Source of the DNA: CBDCIS01 sp965217565
GTDB taxonomy: Bacteria > Chloroflexota > Dehalococcoidia > Lucifugimonadales > CATOSD01
DNA length: 64,000 nucleotides
Direction: 5' to 3'
NCBI GenBank assembly: GCA_965217565.1
Contig: CBDCIS010000006.1
Location: forward strand, 62,001 to 126,000
Part shown: one piece after another, positions 9,363 to 19,270 of the stretch
Position numbering within the stretch: the stretch's first letter is position 1
Layout of the letters: every line of letters starts with the position of its first letter
The notes under the pieces: model-generated
What the model was told of the DNA's origin: nothing
The model's database searches: none
Seen by the model: only the letters and a program-made list of their open reading frames with translations
Position numbers and translations under genes: made by a program

Positions 9363-9795
9363 CTATCGGCGTGTTCGTCGTCGAAGCTCGGAACGGATGC
9401 GCCCCTCGGTGGCTAACTTGCGATTCCGCTCGCGCTCCGTCTGTAATCGTTGAAGCTCGCGCGCCGCTTCCTCGAGCTCCGCTTCACTCACGGCGGCCAA
9501 CAGGGCGCGCGCCCAAAGTTTCGGGTCCTGCGTCAGCGTCAACCTTCGCCTCGGCATGGCGGCGGAGAGACCCGCCGCTCGCGCCGCCGCCGAGACACTC
9601 TCAAAGCGTCCGGCGCGCAGACCCTCGAACGTTCGGGGGTCTGCGCGCCGGACGCGACCGCCCCTCAAGCATACCCGCCGCGTTCGCCTGGTATACGTAC
9701 TCCGCCGTCTCCGCCGCGTCCTCTACCGAGGCTTGGCGTTCGGCTTCACGTGATTCCTCTAAGGCCCGGTCGTCCCGTTGTTTCCGAGTCACCAT
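9363..9795 (-). pseudogene. Small hypothetical gene split by palindromic insertion
   Basis: The gene starts MVTRKQRDDRALEESREAER at 9795 and reads to AAGMLEGR. A 52-nt palindromic segment then intervenes and shifts the frame. On its far side the +1 frame continues FESVSAAARAAGLS, RRRLTLTQDPKLWARALLAA and a long charged helix to a stop at 9363. Removing the 52 nt joins MLEGR directly to FESVS in one frame of about 128 residues, which strongly suggests an insertion into a once intact gene. ARAAGLS looks like the start of an HTH helix; function unknown. Confidence 0.5.
9606..9655. repeat. 50-bp palindrome (inserted)
   Basis: Arms of 19 bp match perfectly as inverted repeats (left arm starts GCGTCCGGCGCGCAGACCC), around a centre that is itself palindromic (CGAACGTTCG). 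It lies in the coding frame of the 9363-9795 gene. I find no other copy in the window. Confidence 0.85.
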
Positions 9796-9807
9796 TGCTT
9801 CCCCCTG

Positions 9808-10242
9808 TCATACTACGCTCCGATCCATCATCCTGACCACGCCGACGACTTGCCGGTTCAACAACACCCGCCGCGTTGAGCGCGCGTGCTCCCTGCCGGG
9901 GATGCGTCCCTCACTTCTCACGCACGCGCCACAGATTCGAGGTTCACCGGAATGTCGCAGTCTCCACCAATCAGCAGGCCGCAGATACTCGGTGAACCCG
10001 TTTACCACATTGCCGCACGCCAGCTTTGTAGCGGCTATCCTGGCGTGGATAACGCCGCCCGCTCTATGTGGCATCCGCGCCCGACGGCGGCGTTGAGATT
10101 GGCGATTGGCAACCCTCACACACGGCGGGCAGCGTTTCGGCAAGACTATCTGCTTGGGCGGCGCGTCCTGCTGCGCGGCATGGTCGTGAGGGTTTTCGGA
10201 AGCCATGAATCTGCTACACGTGGGGCAACGAACCTGTGCCAT
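9808..10242 (-). CDS. Hypothetical CPTC/CPPC protein (copy 2 form)
   Basis: A 144-residue frame opening MAQVRCPTCSRFMASENPHD, with a second knuckle CPPC 25 residues later, so the N-terminus could form a zinc ribbon. The first ~32 residues are duplicated at 8503-8604, while the rest is unique to this copy. It lies outside the repeat from 10147 downwards, which means the duplication boundary falls inside the gene and the C-terminal part may be a fusion. Arg-rich, no known domain. The start is shared by both copies; whether the C-terminal two thirds are translated is uncertain. Confidence 0.4.
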   Translation of the reverse strand: MAQVRCPTCSRFMASENPHDHAAQQDAPPKQIVLPKRCPPCVRVANRQSQRRRRARMPHRAGGVIHARIAATKLACGNVVNGFTEYLRPADWWRLRHSGEPRICGACVRSEGRIPGREHARSTRRVLLNRQVVGVVRMMDRSVV

Positions 10243-10272
10243 GAGTCTATCTCCTGTCCGTGAGTTGTGGGG

Positions 10273-10548
10273 TTATTTCCACCAGACGAACTTCCACCAT
10301 GCCCAGATGAGCACGGCGGTCAATGCGGCGGCGATAATCCAGAGAAGCCCCCCGATGTGGTTGTCGCCAGGCCGTTCGGAGGAAGAGGCGAAGCGGATCG
10401 GTGTGAAGGTCATTGGGAACAGCGCCCATCTCCAGGTGTAGCCCCAGGGCGAACGCTTGGCTTGGGTCTGGGCCGACGGCGGGCTGTCCTCAAAGCCTGG
10501 CGGGATAGGACGGTTACAGGCTGGGCAGATGGTTGTCGTTGTGGGCAT
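10273..10548 (-). CDS. Zinc-ribbon membrane mini-protein
   Basis: 91 residues. ATG 10548 follows ribosome binding site GGAGG by five bases. The N-terminus holds a CPAC knuckle in MPTTTTICPACNRPIPPGFE, where a second Cys pair is absent, so a full zinc ribbon would need dimerisation. The C-terminus is a single hydrophobic segment (LLWIIAAALTAVLIWAWW) ending in a Trp/Lys cap. A small membrane-anchored protein with a cytoplasmic metal knuckle is the simplest picture. The copy at 8682-8909 is frameshifted. Function unknown. Confidence 0.5.
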   Translation of the reverse strand: MPTTTTICPACNRPIPPGFEDSPPSAQTQAKRSPWGYTWRWALFPMTFTPIRFASSSERPGDNHIGGLLWIIAAALTAVLIWAWWKFVWWK

Positions 10549-10605
10549 GTTGTCCTCCAATTCTGGTATAAAAAGGCTCGTCGGGGTCTTGTTAAGTCGG
10601 TATAA

Positions 10606-10830
10606 TCAGCGCACAAGGACGGGCGCGCTGGGCCGCCTGGAGCGGTCTCGGTGTTGGCCGGGGAGACGGGGCAGGTCGGGCAACACGCCGATGGCGTTGC
10701 CATACACACGGCGCGCGATGGTAGATTCCGAGCGGCTAAAAGAACTTCGCAAGCTTGCCCATTGAGTAGCCGGCCTTGTGCACAACTTCCGCAAGTCAAG
10801 GATTCCCCGACGCTTCAAACTGAGAGTCAT
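10606..10830 (-). CDS. Small basic HTH-like protein
   Basis: 74 residues, MTLSLKRRGILDLRKLC then SSFSRSESTIARRVYGNAIG. The SRSESTIARRVYG segment looks like a recognition helix of a resolvase-type HTH. One frame over, the preceding bases read GYSMGKLAKFF, which would complete a first helix, so a compensated or unresolved frameshift may lie between. The ribosome binding site GGGAGG is 8 bases upstream. It may regulate its own cassette; this is inferred. Confidence 0.35.
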   Translation of the reverse strand: MTLSLKRRGILDLRKLCTRPATQWASLRSSFSRSESTIARRVYGNAIGVLPDLPRLPGQHRDRSRRPSAPVLVR

Positions 10831-10920
10831 CGAACAACCTCCCAAACAGACTACAAGACAATTGTTCAGCACAGGCGAAGTGCACAGGTGCGGAGACGCC
10901 ATATCCGTCTGTATATAAAA

Positions 10921-10966
10921 ACCGATGGGCCTAGAAATATTTATTTATATAACGGGTTTAGGTTCA
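10921..10966 (-). promoter_or_regulatory. Upstream element, copy 2 (AAATATTT motif)
   Basis: Same element as at 9287-9331, about 90 bp upstream of the 10830 start codon on the minus strand. One base change shortens the perfect palindrome. Confidence 0.45.
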
Positions 10967-11121
10967 GAAAACGCTCCATGCGGGAGCGCAAGAATCCCAC
11001 CCTGGCGTCGTCTGGGGAAGGCGCGCAACCCCCAGGGATAGCGACGGATGCGAGATAGCGCCGCTCGGTCTGGCCGCTTACGTCGTCGAATCCTGGCCTT
11101 TGGCGACCGAAACGTCCTCAT
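10945..11121 (-). CDS. Small Arg-rich ORF
   Basis: 58 codons from ATG 11121 (MRTFRSPKARIRRRKRPDRA), with GGGAGGA placed 8 bases upstream. It lies about 50 bp downstream of the third copy of the GAAATATTTC element. Strongly basic, which suggests nucleic-acid contact, but no family is recognised. Confidence 0.35.
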   Translation of the reverse strand: MRTFRSPKARIRRRKRPDRAALSRIRRYPWGLRAFPRRRQGGILALPHGAFSEPKPVI

Positions 11122-11167
11122 CGCCGAATCCTCCCTCAAAGATGCCGTTATGTTGGTACCTAAAAGA

Positions 11168-11206
11168 ACCGATGGGCCTAGAAATATTTCCATATGTAAG
11201 GGGTTA
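11168..11206 (-). promoter_or_regulatory. Upstream element, copy 3 (GAAATATTTC motif)
   Basis: Third occurrence of the motif (CCGATGGGCCTAGAAATATT on the plus strand), here outside the 820-bp repeat and upstream of the 11121 start codon. Divergence on the promoter-distal side suggests that only the core is conserved. Confidence 0.4.
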
Positions 11207-11611
11207 AGGCCCATCTTCTCGCGCGAGAGCGCCGAGCCGCCTCGGCGGCGCATTCTTGCGCCCCGCCACAGGCTCCGGCGGCCAGCCACCACGCTACGGG
11301 CGGCCGCGCCCAGGGCGTGGGCTCGTATGCGCCTACGCCGCGAAGGGCGCGTGAGCTTCATTTGCGAGCATCCCAGCCGCTGCCTTATCCACTCGATGCG
11401 CGCGCCCTGCGTCTCTTGCGGGCGTGCCCAAAGCGCCGATCGCGGCGTCAGCCTCGGCTGGGGCTCGCCCTTCGGCGTAAGGGAAAGATACTCCGTCGCC
11501 ACATTGCTCGCCTCGGCTAAGATGGCCCCACCATGTCGCAGGGCCGCCGCGCACCGCAGCGCCTGGGGCGAAAACTGTGGAGCCGGCGGTGCGCGAAGGG
11601 CGCAGGCGCCT

Positions 11612-11765
11612 ACGTGCGGCAGTTTTCGGCTGATGCTCCTGTTGGAAGTCCGCCTCCCTGACCGGCCCGTGAAGGGCCCTGTAATCCCTGATACGGCGCT
11701 GGAGCGTCCTCAACTAGGAGCCGCTGAACCAGTCAGGGTGTCTCTCACCGAATGGCTCGGTGAGA
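11612..11765 (-). pseudogene. IS21 istA transposase remnant
   Basis: The minus frame reads EPFGERHPDWFSGS, a TAG stop, then LRTLQRRIRDYRALHGP and READFQQEHQPKTA. This is the conserved IstA segment that links the HTH to the integrase core (family consensus LRTLQRRVxxWRA). The TAG replaces a Gln codon expected before LRTLQ. Only about 50 residues are recognisable and no istB is seen. Confidence 0.7.
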
Positions 11766-12430
11766 GGTGACGCGCCCAGCTCACCCTCGGGATCCGGCCG
11801 TAGCAGAGGCTCGAAGCCACTCTCTCACATATCCGCTAAAGGGTCCGGCCTGGCCCTCCGGTTGCATCCGGCCTTCCGCCTCGCCGACGGAAACGACCCT
11901 CGCTGCCGCTCCATTGCCGATCTCTCACTCATGGCGGCCGACTATGCGGCTGCCTTTAGTGTCTTACCTTCCATTAGCTTCCGCCTCAGTGGAACTACCT
12001 GTTGATGACCAATCTGTCACCTCCTGGGTACCAGATGGTCGTCCTCAAAGACCGGCAAAGGCAATTGTCGCAGTTCAGGGCCCCCCGGCTCCCGCACGAC
12101 TTGCGAACAGTGCAGACCCAGGCATACACTTGTACTATTGTACTATGCTGCCGGGAAGCCGGAAGGAGGCTGGGGAGTGCACCAGGCGGCTAGTCGAGCC
12201 GTACGGCTGCGCGTGCGCCATGCACGGTCTCAAAGAGTGGGCGATGGACCGCCGGGGCGAGATGGTTCGCTCTGCCGTCCGCCGCCGGCCGGGCCCCACC
12301 TCGCCAGCGCGGTCCTCCCGGACGCCCTGAGGCACGCCGGTGAGGCGGCGTATATTCGATGTGGCGTCCCAGACCTCGGGTGCCGCCCGAGGGAGGGGAG
12401 GAGCGCGTTACCGGAAGGAGGGACCTGCGG
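11766..12430. other. Gene-poor island segment
   Basis: No frame on either strand resembles a known protein. Open frames here are short and mutually overlapping, as expected from GC-rich degraded DNA. The last 15 bases hold the ribosome binding site GGAAGGAGGG of the next gene. Confidence 0.3.
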
Positions 12431-13348
12431 ATGAGAATGGTACTGGAAAGCGCCGCCGAGATAGATCGCAAAATCCGGCGGGACATGGAAAAGCGCCTGC
12501 AAGTCATTGAAGAAGTTGCTTTGAGTCCCCCGGCCTCCGGGACCGGCGGACCTGGCGTAGAGGAAGCGAAGGAACGCATTCGCCGGGCCCTGGAGCGGAG
12601 TGACAGGAGGGCTGAAGACGAGGCCGTTGTGGACAGCATGAGAGCTGGGACGAGGAAGTGGTGGCCGGACTTTCCAGAAGGTCAACTTCTCAGCGATCTA
12701 TTTCGGCGGGCCGCCAGACGGAGGGCGGGATGCGGCTCTCGGGACAGTAGACGCCGCCCTTCTCATGGAGAGGGCCTGAGGGTTGCCAGGGGACTGCTGG
12801 CCGACATCCCGGACACGAGCCAGTTGGACTCCGAGTACGAGTCCGCAGCAGTTTCAGCAATTCTTGGAACCCAGTTGCTAACACACATCGGCGAGAGCTC
12901 CCCTGACGAGTTGTCGGATTACATTGAGCGCTCCCTGTCCAACCGGGTCTACTTCGACGCTCTCTGGTGGATCTGTGAGCTCCTGAGTGACCGGGGAGAG
13001 GCCATTCCCCTCCCGCTCTTCAGGTGGCTACGGGAGGTTGCTGTCGGGTTCCGGTGGCGTCCTGCCATGATGTCTGGCCAATCCCATCGCCCCGTCAATT
13101 GGGCCCACCTCGAGCGTGACGTCCAGGTTCATTTCGTCATCGAGGTCCTGTTCAGGGTCGGAGTACCGCCGAGAGGCAGTAACGTCTCGGGCTGTCGTAT
13201 CGTGTCAGAGGCGATTGAGCTTTCCGAAGAGACGGTGATTCGCATCTGGAAAGAGCGCGCCTGGAAAAGGTCTTTCGAGCCCGAGTTGCGGAAATATGTG
13301 GAGGCCACCGCCGCACGCACCGGGCTATACTATACCACTGAGGCCTGA
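12431..13348 (+). CDS. Hypothetical protein near integrase
   Basis: 305 residues. ATG 12431 follows GGAAGGAGGG. The N-terminus is a charged helix (DRKIRRDMEKRLQVIEEV) and the C-terminus is mixed alpha (SEAIELSEETVIRIWKERAW). Trp- and Arg-rich, no signal peptide, no catalytic motif I can name. ELSEETVIRIWKER may be HTH-like. It lies between IS remnants and the AlpA/integrase pair, a usual place for island cargo of unknown role. Confidence 0.55.
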   Translation: MRMVLESAAEIDRKIRRDMEKRLQVIEEVALSPPASGTGGPGVEEAKERIRRALERSDRRAEDEAVVDSMRAGTRKWWPDFPEGQLLSDLFRRAARRRAGCGSRDSRRRPSHGEGLRVARGLLADIPDTSQLDSEYESAAVSAILGTQLLTHIGESSPDELSDYIERSLSNRVYFDALWWICELLSDRGEAIPLPLFRWLREVAVGFRWRPAMMSGQSHRPVNWAHLERDVQVHFVIEVLFRVGVPPRGSNVSGCRIVSEAIELSEETVIRIWKERAWKRSFEPELRKYVEATAARTGLYYTTEA

Positions 13349-14037
13349 GCCTCGCTCAGGCTACGGTCCCTCCCGTCCCCTTTCGGGAGAGGCCGCCTCC
13401 CGCGGTTCCCGGACACCAATGTGCCTCCCCTGGGCATGGACTGGTGGAGACAGCGGGACCCCTGGCGGAGGTGGTTGCCTCGCGCGTAGGGGCGACTGCC
13501 GATACAAGGTCTTCAAAAATGCCGTACTTTGTGACCCACTTTTTGGCGTCGCGCCAGTCTACACTTTCCCCTGTTGGGACGTCGTGGCGTCCCCGGTCAA
13601 GCGCGGAGGTGCTTGACTCGCGCGTAGGGGAGACTGCCGAAATAAGTTCTCGAAAAACTCCCCACTTAATGACCCACTCCTGGATGTCGCGCCGGCCTAC
13701 ACTTTCCCCTATTGGGATGTCGTAGCGTCCCCGGTCAAGCGCGGAGGTGATGGACGTCCTACGGTTCGTTCACACTCTTCTGTAGCGCCCCGCTCCCATG
13801 AACCCGCGAAGAGGTGAACGAGTTTGCACCGGGGAACCGAGCGTGCGCCGGATGCCGGGAGGGCTGCACATCCTCATGGATGAGGGCTGCCAGGTGACCC
13901 TCCGGGAGGATAGTGATGGGACCGAACCGGAACGCCGCATGTGCTCGCCCCATCCGTCGGGCGTCGGCGGCCCACTCAAACACGGGAAGACCAATGTTTC
14001 GCCGGTGCGAATTGGAGCGCAAGAAGGGGGGATGACA
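13349..14037. other. Intergenic segment containing the 138-bp repeats
   Basis: Apart from the tandem repeat I see no gene. The last 20 bp carry the ribosome binding site AAGAAGGGGGG of the AlpA-type gene. Confidence 0.3.
13479..13754 (-). repeat. Tandem repeat, 2 x 138 bp, coding-like on minus strand
   Basis: Two units of 138 bp start at 13479 and 13617. Read on the minus strand both are open in the same frame as 46-codon units with shared skeleton LDRGR-D-P-GESV--RD---WV-K-G-F--L-SAV-PTRE. No start codon is present, and a TGA lies just upstream, so this looks like the remnant of a repeat protein. It is not a CRISPR array: units are long, there are no spacers. Confidence 0.6.
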
Positions 14038-14262
14038 ATGAGCGACAGACTGCTGAGGCGTCGAGAGGTTGAGAAAATCGCGGGGATGAGCCGCTCGACG
14101 ATCTATAGGCTAATGCAGGAGGGTGAATTCCCGCGGCCCGTAAAGGTCGGCTCCGCTGCCGTCAGGTGGAGGGCGAGCGACATCACGCTCTGGTTGGAGT
14201 CCCGGCCGGTGGCTACGGGTGACATTGGCCCGCCCAATGCCGCCTGGATGCGGCCTGCATGA
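14038..14262 (+). CDS. AlpA/excisionase-type MerR-like regulator
   Basis: 74 residues. The N-terminal winged HTH reads LLRRREVEKIAGMSRSTIYR followed by MQEGEFPRPVKVGSAAVRWR, the signature of AlpA/Xis-like proteins that act on island excision and integrase expression. I chose ATG 14038 because the run AAGAAGGGGGG lies at proper spacing; ATG 14032 directly abuts it. The gene converges on and overlaps the integrase 3' end by 160 bp on the opposite strand, so each transcript is antisense to the other. Confidence 0.85.
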   Translation: MSDRLLRRREVEKIAGMSRSTIYRLMQEGEFPRPVKVGSAAVRWRASDITLWLESRPVATGDIGPPNAAWMRPA

Positions 14263-15455
14263 CCGGAACCGGCGACTGGGTCTTGCCGTTCCGACTTCCC
14301 TCGAAGTTGTCCGGTCAGGTAGTCCGCCCACAGCTGCATCAGCGCGCGGCGGCGCTCGAACAGATCGGACCTGGCGTAGGCCTGTTCGGTCGAGTTGCCC
14401 AGGATATGGGCAAGCGCCGCCTCTGAAACAGCCCAGGGCGCGTCCGTCTGCTCCAGCGTCCAGTTCTTGAAGCTGCTGCGGAACCCGTGGACGGTCGCGC
14501 GTTCCGCCAGCCCGGTTGAACGGAGAACCTTCGTCAGCGTCATGTCGGACATCGGCGCCCCCGCCTTCAGCGGCGACGGGAACACCAGGCTGGTTTCATC
14601 GCGCAAGGAAGACGCTTCGCCAAGCAGCTCGATTGCCTGCCTGCTCAGGGGTACCCGATGCTCTACGCCTGCTTTCATCCGCTCGGACGGTATCCGCCAC
14701 ACCTGGCCCTCCATGTCTATCTCGTCCCAGGTGGCGCCCCTGGCCTCACCGGAACGCGCCGCCGTGAGAACCAGAAACCGGAAGCACAACCTGGCCGGGA
14801 TTGAGGCTTGGGAGGCTTCAACGGTCTTGAGCGCTGACCCGACTTCCTGATAGGGCAGCGCCCTCAGATGTGCTTTCACCTTCGGCATGGGGGGCAACGC
14901 GCCGTCGATGGCCTCACCCGCGGGGTTGGTCTCCATGAACTCGTGCGCCATTGCCCATCGGAAGACGGTTCTCATCCGTTGACGCACTCGTCGGGCCGTC
15001 TCCGGCCTGGTCGTCCAAATCGGGGTGAGGACTCGCAGCACGTCCCCACGGTCTATCCGGTCCAGGGCTGTGTTGCTCAGCGTCGGCATGGCGTGACGCT
15101 CCAGAGTCTGCATCCAGCTTGTGATGTGGCTGGCGTTGCGCCAACGGGGTCTGTTCGCCTCGTGGACGGCGCAGGCGGCTTCCCTGAAGGTCGGCATCGC
15201 GGGCGCGCGCTTTTCGGCCAGAGGATCGCGACCCTCCGCGACAGCGGCCCGGTAGTCCGCCGCCTTCTCGCGAGCTCGAGCCAGGCCTACGGACTGAAAC
15301 CCGCCCAGGCCGATATCGCGTCGGCGTCCGTCGATGGTGATGCGCAGGACCCAAGACTTGCGCCCCGCCTTGCTGATGTATAGGTGCAGGCCCCCGCCAT
15401 CGGAGTATCGCCCCGGTTCCTTGAGGGCCTTAACCCGCGTCGCCGATAGTGCCAT
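14103..15455 (-). CDS. Tyrosine recombinase, P4-type island integrase
   Basis: 450 residues from ATG 15455, preceded by GGAGGGG. The N-terminal arm-binding domain (DUF4102-like) reads ALSATRVKALKEPGRYSDGG and GRRRDIGLGGF. The catalytic domain shows the Arg I region TAARSGEARGATWDEI, the HGFRSSFKNW box, HILGN and a final Tyr in STEQAYARSDLFERRR. All active residues R-H-R-H-Y appear present. It integrates genomic islands, commonly at tRNA 3' ends, and here it lies 158 bp from the 3' end of tRNA-Ala. The last ~50 residues extend beyond the usual end, across the alpA-like gene in antisense. Together with that gene it marks the right end of an island extending left beyond the window. Confidence 0.92.
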   Translation of the reverse strand: MALSATRVKALKEPGRYSDGGGLHLYISKAGRKSWVLRITIDGRRRDIGLGGFQSVGLARAREKAADYRAAVAEGRDPLAEKRAPAMPTFREAACAVHEANRPRWRNASHITSWMQTLERHAMPTLSNTALDRIDRGDVLRVLTPIWTTRPETARRVRQRMRTVFRWAMAHEFMETNPAGEAIDGALPPMPKVKAHLRALPYQEVGSALKTVEASQASIPARLCFRFLVLTAARSGEARGATWDEIDMEGQVWRIPSERMKAGVEHRVPLSRQAIELLGEASSLRDETSLVFPSPLKAGAPMSDMTLTKVLRSTGLAERATVHGFRSSFKNWTLEQTDAPWAVSEAALAHILGNSTEQAYARSDLFERRRALMQLWADYLTGQLRGKSERQDPVAGSGHAGRIQAALGGPMSPVATGRDSNQSVMSLALHLTAAEPTFTGRGNSPSCISL

Positions 15456-15612
15456 GGAGTCCCCTCCGCCACGAAACATTCCCACATATGTTACCACACT
15501 TGAGACGGGATTGTGAAGGCAACATATGGCATGGCTGGGGCACCTACCAGAGTCTCTCAGCTATGACATCAGGGTATTGTGGGACAGTATAGGGCAGGGA
15601 CGGAATGGTTAG

Positions 15613-15688
15613 TGGTGGAGCTGGGGGGACTCGAACCCCCTGCCTCCTGCTTGCAAAGCAGGCGCTCTCCCAGCTGAGCTACAGCCCC
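15613..15688 (-). tRNA. tRNA-Ala(TGC)
   Basis: A 76-nt gene with encoded CCA. The acceptor stem GGGGCTG pairs with CAGCTCC, the D-loop is AGCTCAGCTGGGAGAGC, the anticodon loop CTTTGCA carries TGC, and the T-arm holds GGTTCGAGTCC. It lies 330 bp downstream of the 16S 3' end on the same strand, the usual place of tRNA-Ala in rRNA spacers. Its 3' end is the likely attB of the adjacent integrase. Confidence 0.97.
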
Positions 15689-15813
15689 TTAGGATGAGTG
15701 TGACAGCCTGGCCTCAGGCCAAGCGGATGCGTGCGGCAACGCCGATTCTGCTCAAAACAAAAGGAGCCGTCCCTGTAGAAGGCCGGCCCCTGATGTGTAT
15801 AACCCCTTAACTC

Positions 15814-17553
<1,740 letters not shown>

Positions 17554-17589
17554 TTGTTAAGGTGCTCCCCACAACTCTATGGGGAATTC

Positions 17590-17619
17590 ATTTTAAACAA
17601 TCCCAATCGGGAATGTCAA
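17590..17619 (-). promoter_or_regulatory. 16S promoter
   Basis: On the minus strand TTGACA (17614-17619) and TAAAAT (17590-17595) are separated by 18 bp, with an AT-rich segment around the -10 box. It is about 60 bp upstream of the mature 16S 5' end. Between them a short hairpin (CCCCA...TGGGG) lies in the leader. Confidence 0.75.
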
Positions 17620-17775
17620 TAGAAAAACGATGATCCGTCCGCACCAATTGTGGTGCGCCAATTTATGTTATCCCAATGACAATACAGAGTCAAGCGAAAT
17701 TGCGAATCGGCAACTGTTCGGTCTGGTGAATTTGGCTGCGCGCGTTCTTGGACAGGGCGGCAATGTGGTCCCTGG

Positions 17776-19260
17776 TCAGCCCTCTTCCCTGCCTCTTCTC
17801 CACACCATGAACGCGGCCGGAGCTATCGCCGCAAGGCAGACGCACATGGCAATCAGGAAGAAGTTGCTGAACAGGCTCAAGCCCGCATTCGTAACGTGAA
17901 GCCCAAATCGCTCCTGCGCCTGCGCGACGGTTTCCCCCTCCATTGGAAACAACTGCGCGCCGGCCACGAGGTCCTGGAATCGGCCCGCCCCCCAAGCGGT
18001 CAGCGTCGCCAGTCCGAGGGTCATGCCAACCATACGCATCGCGGTGATAACGCCGGCTGCCGTTCCCCTGAATTCGACGCGGGCGGAGTTGGTCGCGGCC
18101 AGAGCTATGGGAGCGATTACCAGGCCGAAGCCCAGCCCCGCAGTCGCCAGGTGTATGGTCATCGTGGGGTCAGCTATCTGAGCGTCCCAGCGGCTCATGA
18201 ACCAGAATCCCAAGGCGGACAGCGCCAACCCAAGGATCGTCGGCGCTCGGTAGTCGAGACGCTGGCAGGCTATGCCGCCGAGAACCGCCCCCACCGGAAT
18301 CGCGGCGGTGAGACGCATCAATCGAAGTCCCCCCTCCAGAGGAGTCAGCGCCAGGGTGGTGTTTGCCATGAGCGGTATCGTGACCATGCCTATAATCAGG
18401 GCGGCGCCGACGAGCAGGTGGGTAGAGTTCGCCGCGCTAAACGCCCATCGCCTGAACATCTCCAGGGGAATGAGCGGAGACTCCGCGACCCTCTGCCGGA
18501 GGACGAACAGCGCCAGGGAGGTCAGGGAAGCCACGAGGTAAACTGCCAACAGAGCGTCGCGCGCGTCCACCCTGGCAAGTCCCAGGGTAAGCGTTGCGAG
18601 CGCGAGTGCGATGAGCGCGCCGCCGAGGTAGTCAATCCTGCCCGGATAGAGTGGGCTGGGCTTGAGAAAGACCACCAGCAGCGCAAGCGTCGCCAGCCCC
18701 AGCGGGATGTTCATCCAGAAGACCCATTGCCAGTCCAGATAGCGTAGGATTATGCCTCCCCAGAGAGGGCCAATCACGCCACCGGCTTCAGCCGCGCCTC
18801 CAACAATCCCAAGAGGCACTCCTCTGCGTTCAGGCGGGAAGAGGTCTCCAACGATTGCGATGGATACAGGCACCAGCGCTCCTGCCCCCAGAGCCTGGAA
18901 GACTCGCGCCGCAATCAACCACGACAGTTGGGAGGTGAGCGCGACCATGACCGAACCGATCATGAAGAGCAACATGCACAAGATGAAGATGCGGCGGTGT
19001 CCCCAGACGTCCGACGCCCTGCCGATGAGCGGCATGGCCGCGACGTAGCCCAGCAGGTACCCTGTAATGGTCCAGGATGCCTGGTTCACGTCCCTGACTA
19101 CGTCCACCTTCATCTCTAGCATGATCTGGGGCAGAACAGTCACGATGACCGTCTGGTCGTCCGCGGCGATGAATACGCCTGCGCAGACCGGAATCAACGC
19201 AATGAAGGGGGACACGCGGCTGGACGTGCTCGGCTTGCCTGGGGTCTGACGAGAACTCAC
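17776..19260 (-). CDS. MFS exporter, DHA2 (14-TM) family
   Basis: About 494 residues with some 14 hydrophobic segments. The first loop has DQTVIVTVLPQI and the signature between TM2 and TM3 reads GRASDVWGHRRIF; motif C is near GGAAEAGGVIGPLWGG. I chose GTG 19260, which has AAGGG overlapping the upstream stop; a TTG at 19293 would overlap that gene by 23 bp. DHA2 proteins are proton-driven exporters of drugs or lipids. The upstream gene encodes a LppX/LprAFG-type lipoprotein. The pair copies the order of mycobacterial lprG and Rv1410c (P55), which move triacylglycerides and lipoglycans to the outer layer, so lipid export is the best guess. Confidence 0.85.
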   Translation of the reverse strand: MSSRQTPGKPSTSSRVSPFIALIPVCAGVFIAADDQTVIVTVLPQIMLEMKVDVVRDVNQASWTITGYLLGYVAAMPLIGRASDVWGHRRIFILCMLLFMIGSVMVALTSQLSWLIAARVFQALGAGALVPVSIAIVGDLFPPERRGVPLGIVGGAAEAGGVIGPLWGGIILRYLDWQWVFWMNIPLGLATLALLVVFLKPSPLYPGRIDYLGGALIALALATLTLGLARVDARDALLAVYLVASLTSLALFVLRQRVAESPLIPLEMFRRWAFSAANSTHLLVGAALIIGMVTIPLMANTTLALTPLEGGLRLMRLTAAIPVGAVLGGIACQRLDYRAPTILGLALSALGFWFMSRWDAQIADPTMTIHLATAGLGFGLVIAPIALAATNSARVEFRGTAAGVITAMRMVGMTLGLATLTAWGAGRFQDLVAGAQLFPMEGETVAQAQERFGLHVTNAGLSLFSNFFLIAMCVCLAAIAPAAFMVWRRGREEG

Positions 19261-19270
19261 GACCACGCCC

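Larger units (their letters stand above)
10148..10970. repeat. Direct repeat, copy 2 (~820 bp)
   Basis: Second copy of the 8510-9331 segment, same orientation, start-to-start spacing 1638 bp. This copy keeps the better reading frames (10273-10548 and 10606-10830). Confidence 0.9.

Noticed and set aside
11317..11770. Plus-strand frames opposite the IS21 remnant
   Set aside because: The minus strand carries recognisable IstA residues; the plus frames are Arg/Pro-rich noise.
13479..13754. CRISPR array
   Set aside because: Only two 138-bp units, no spacers, coding-like.
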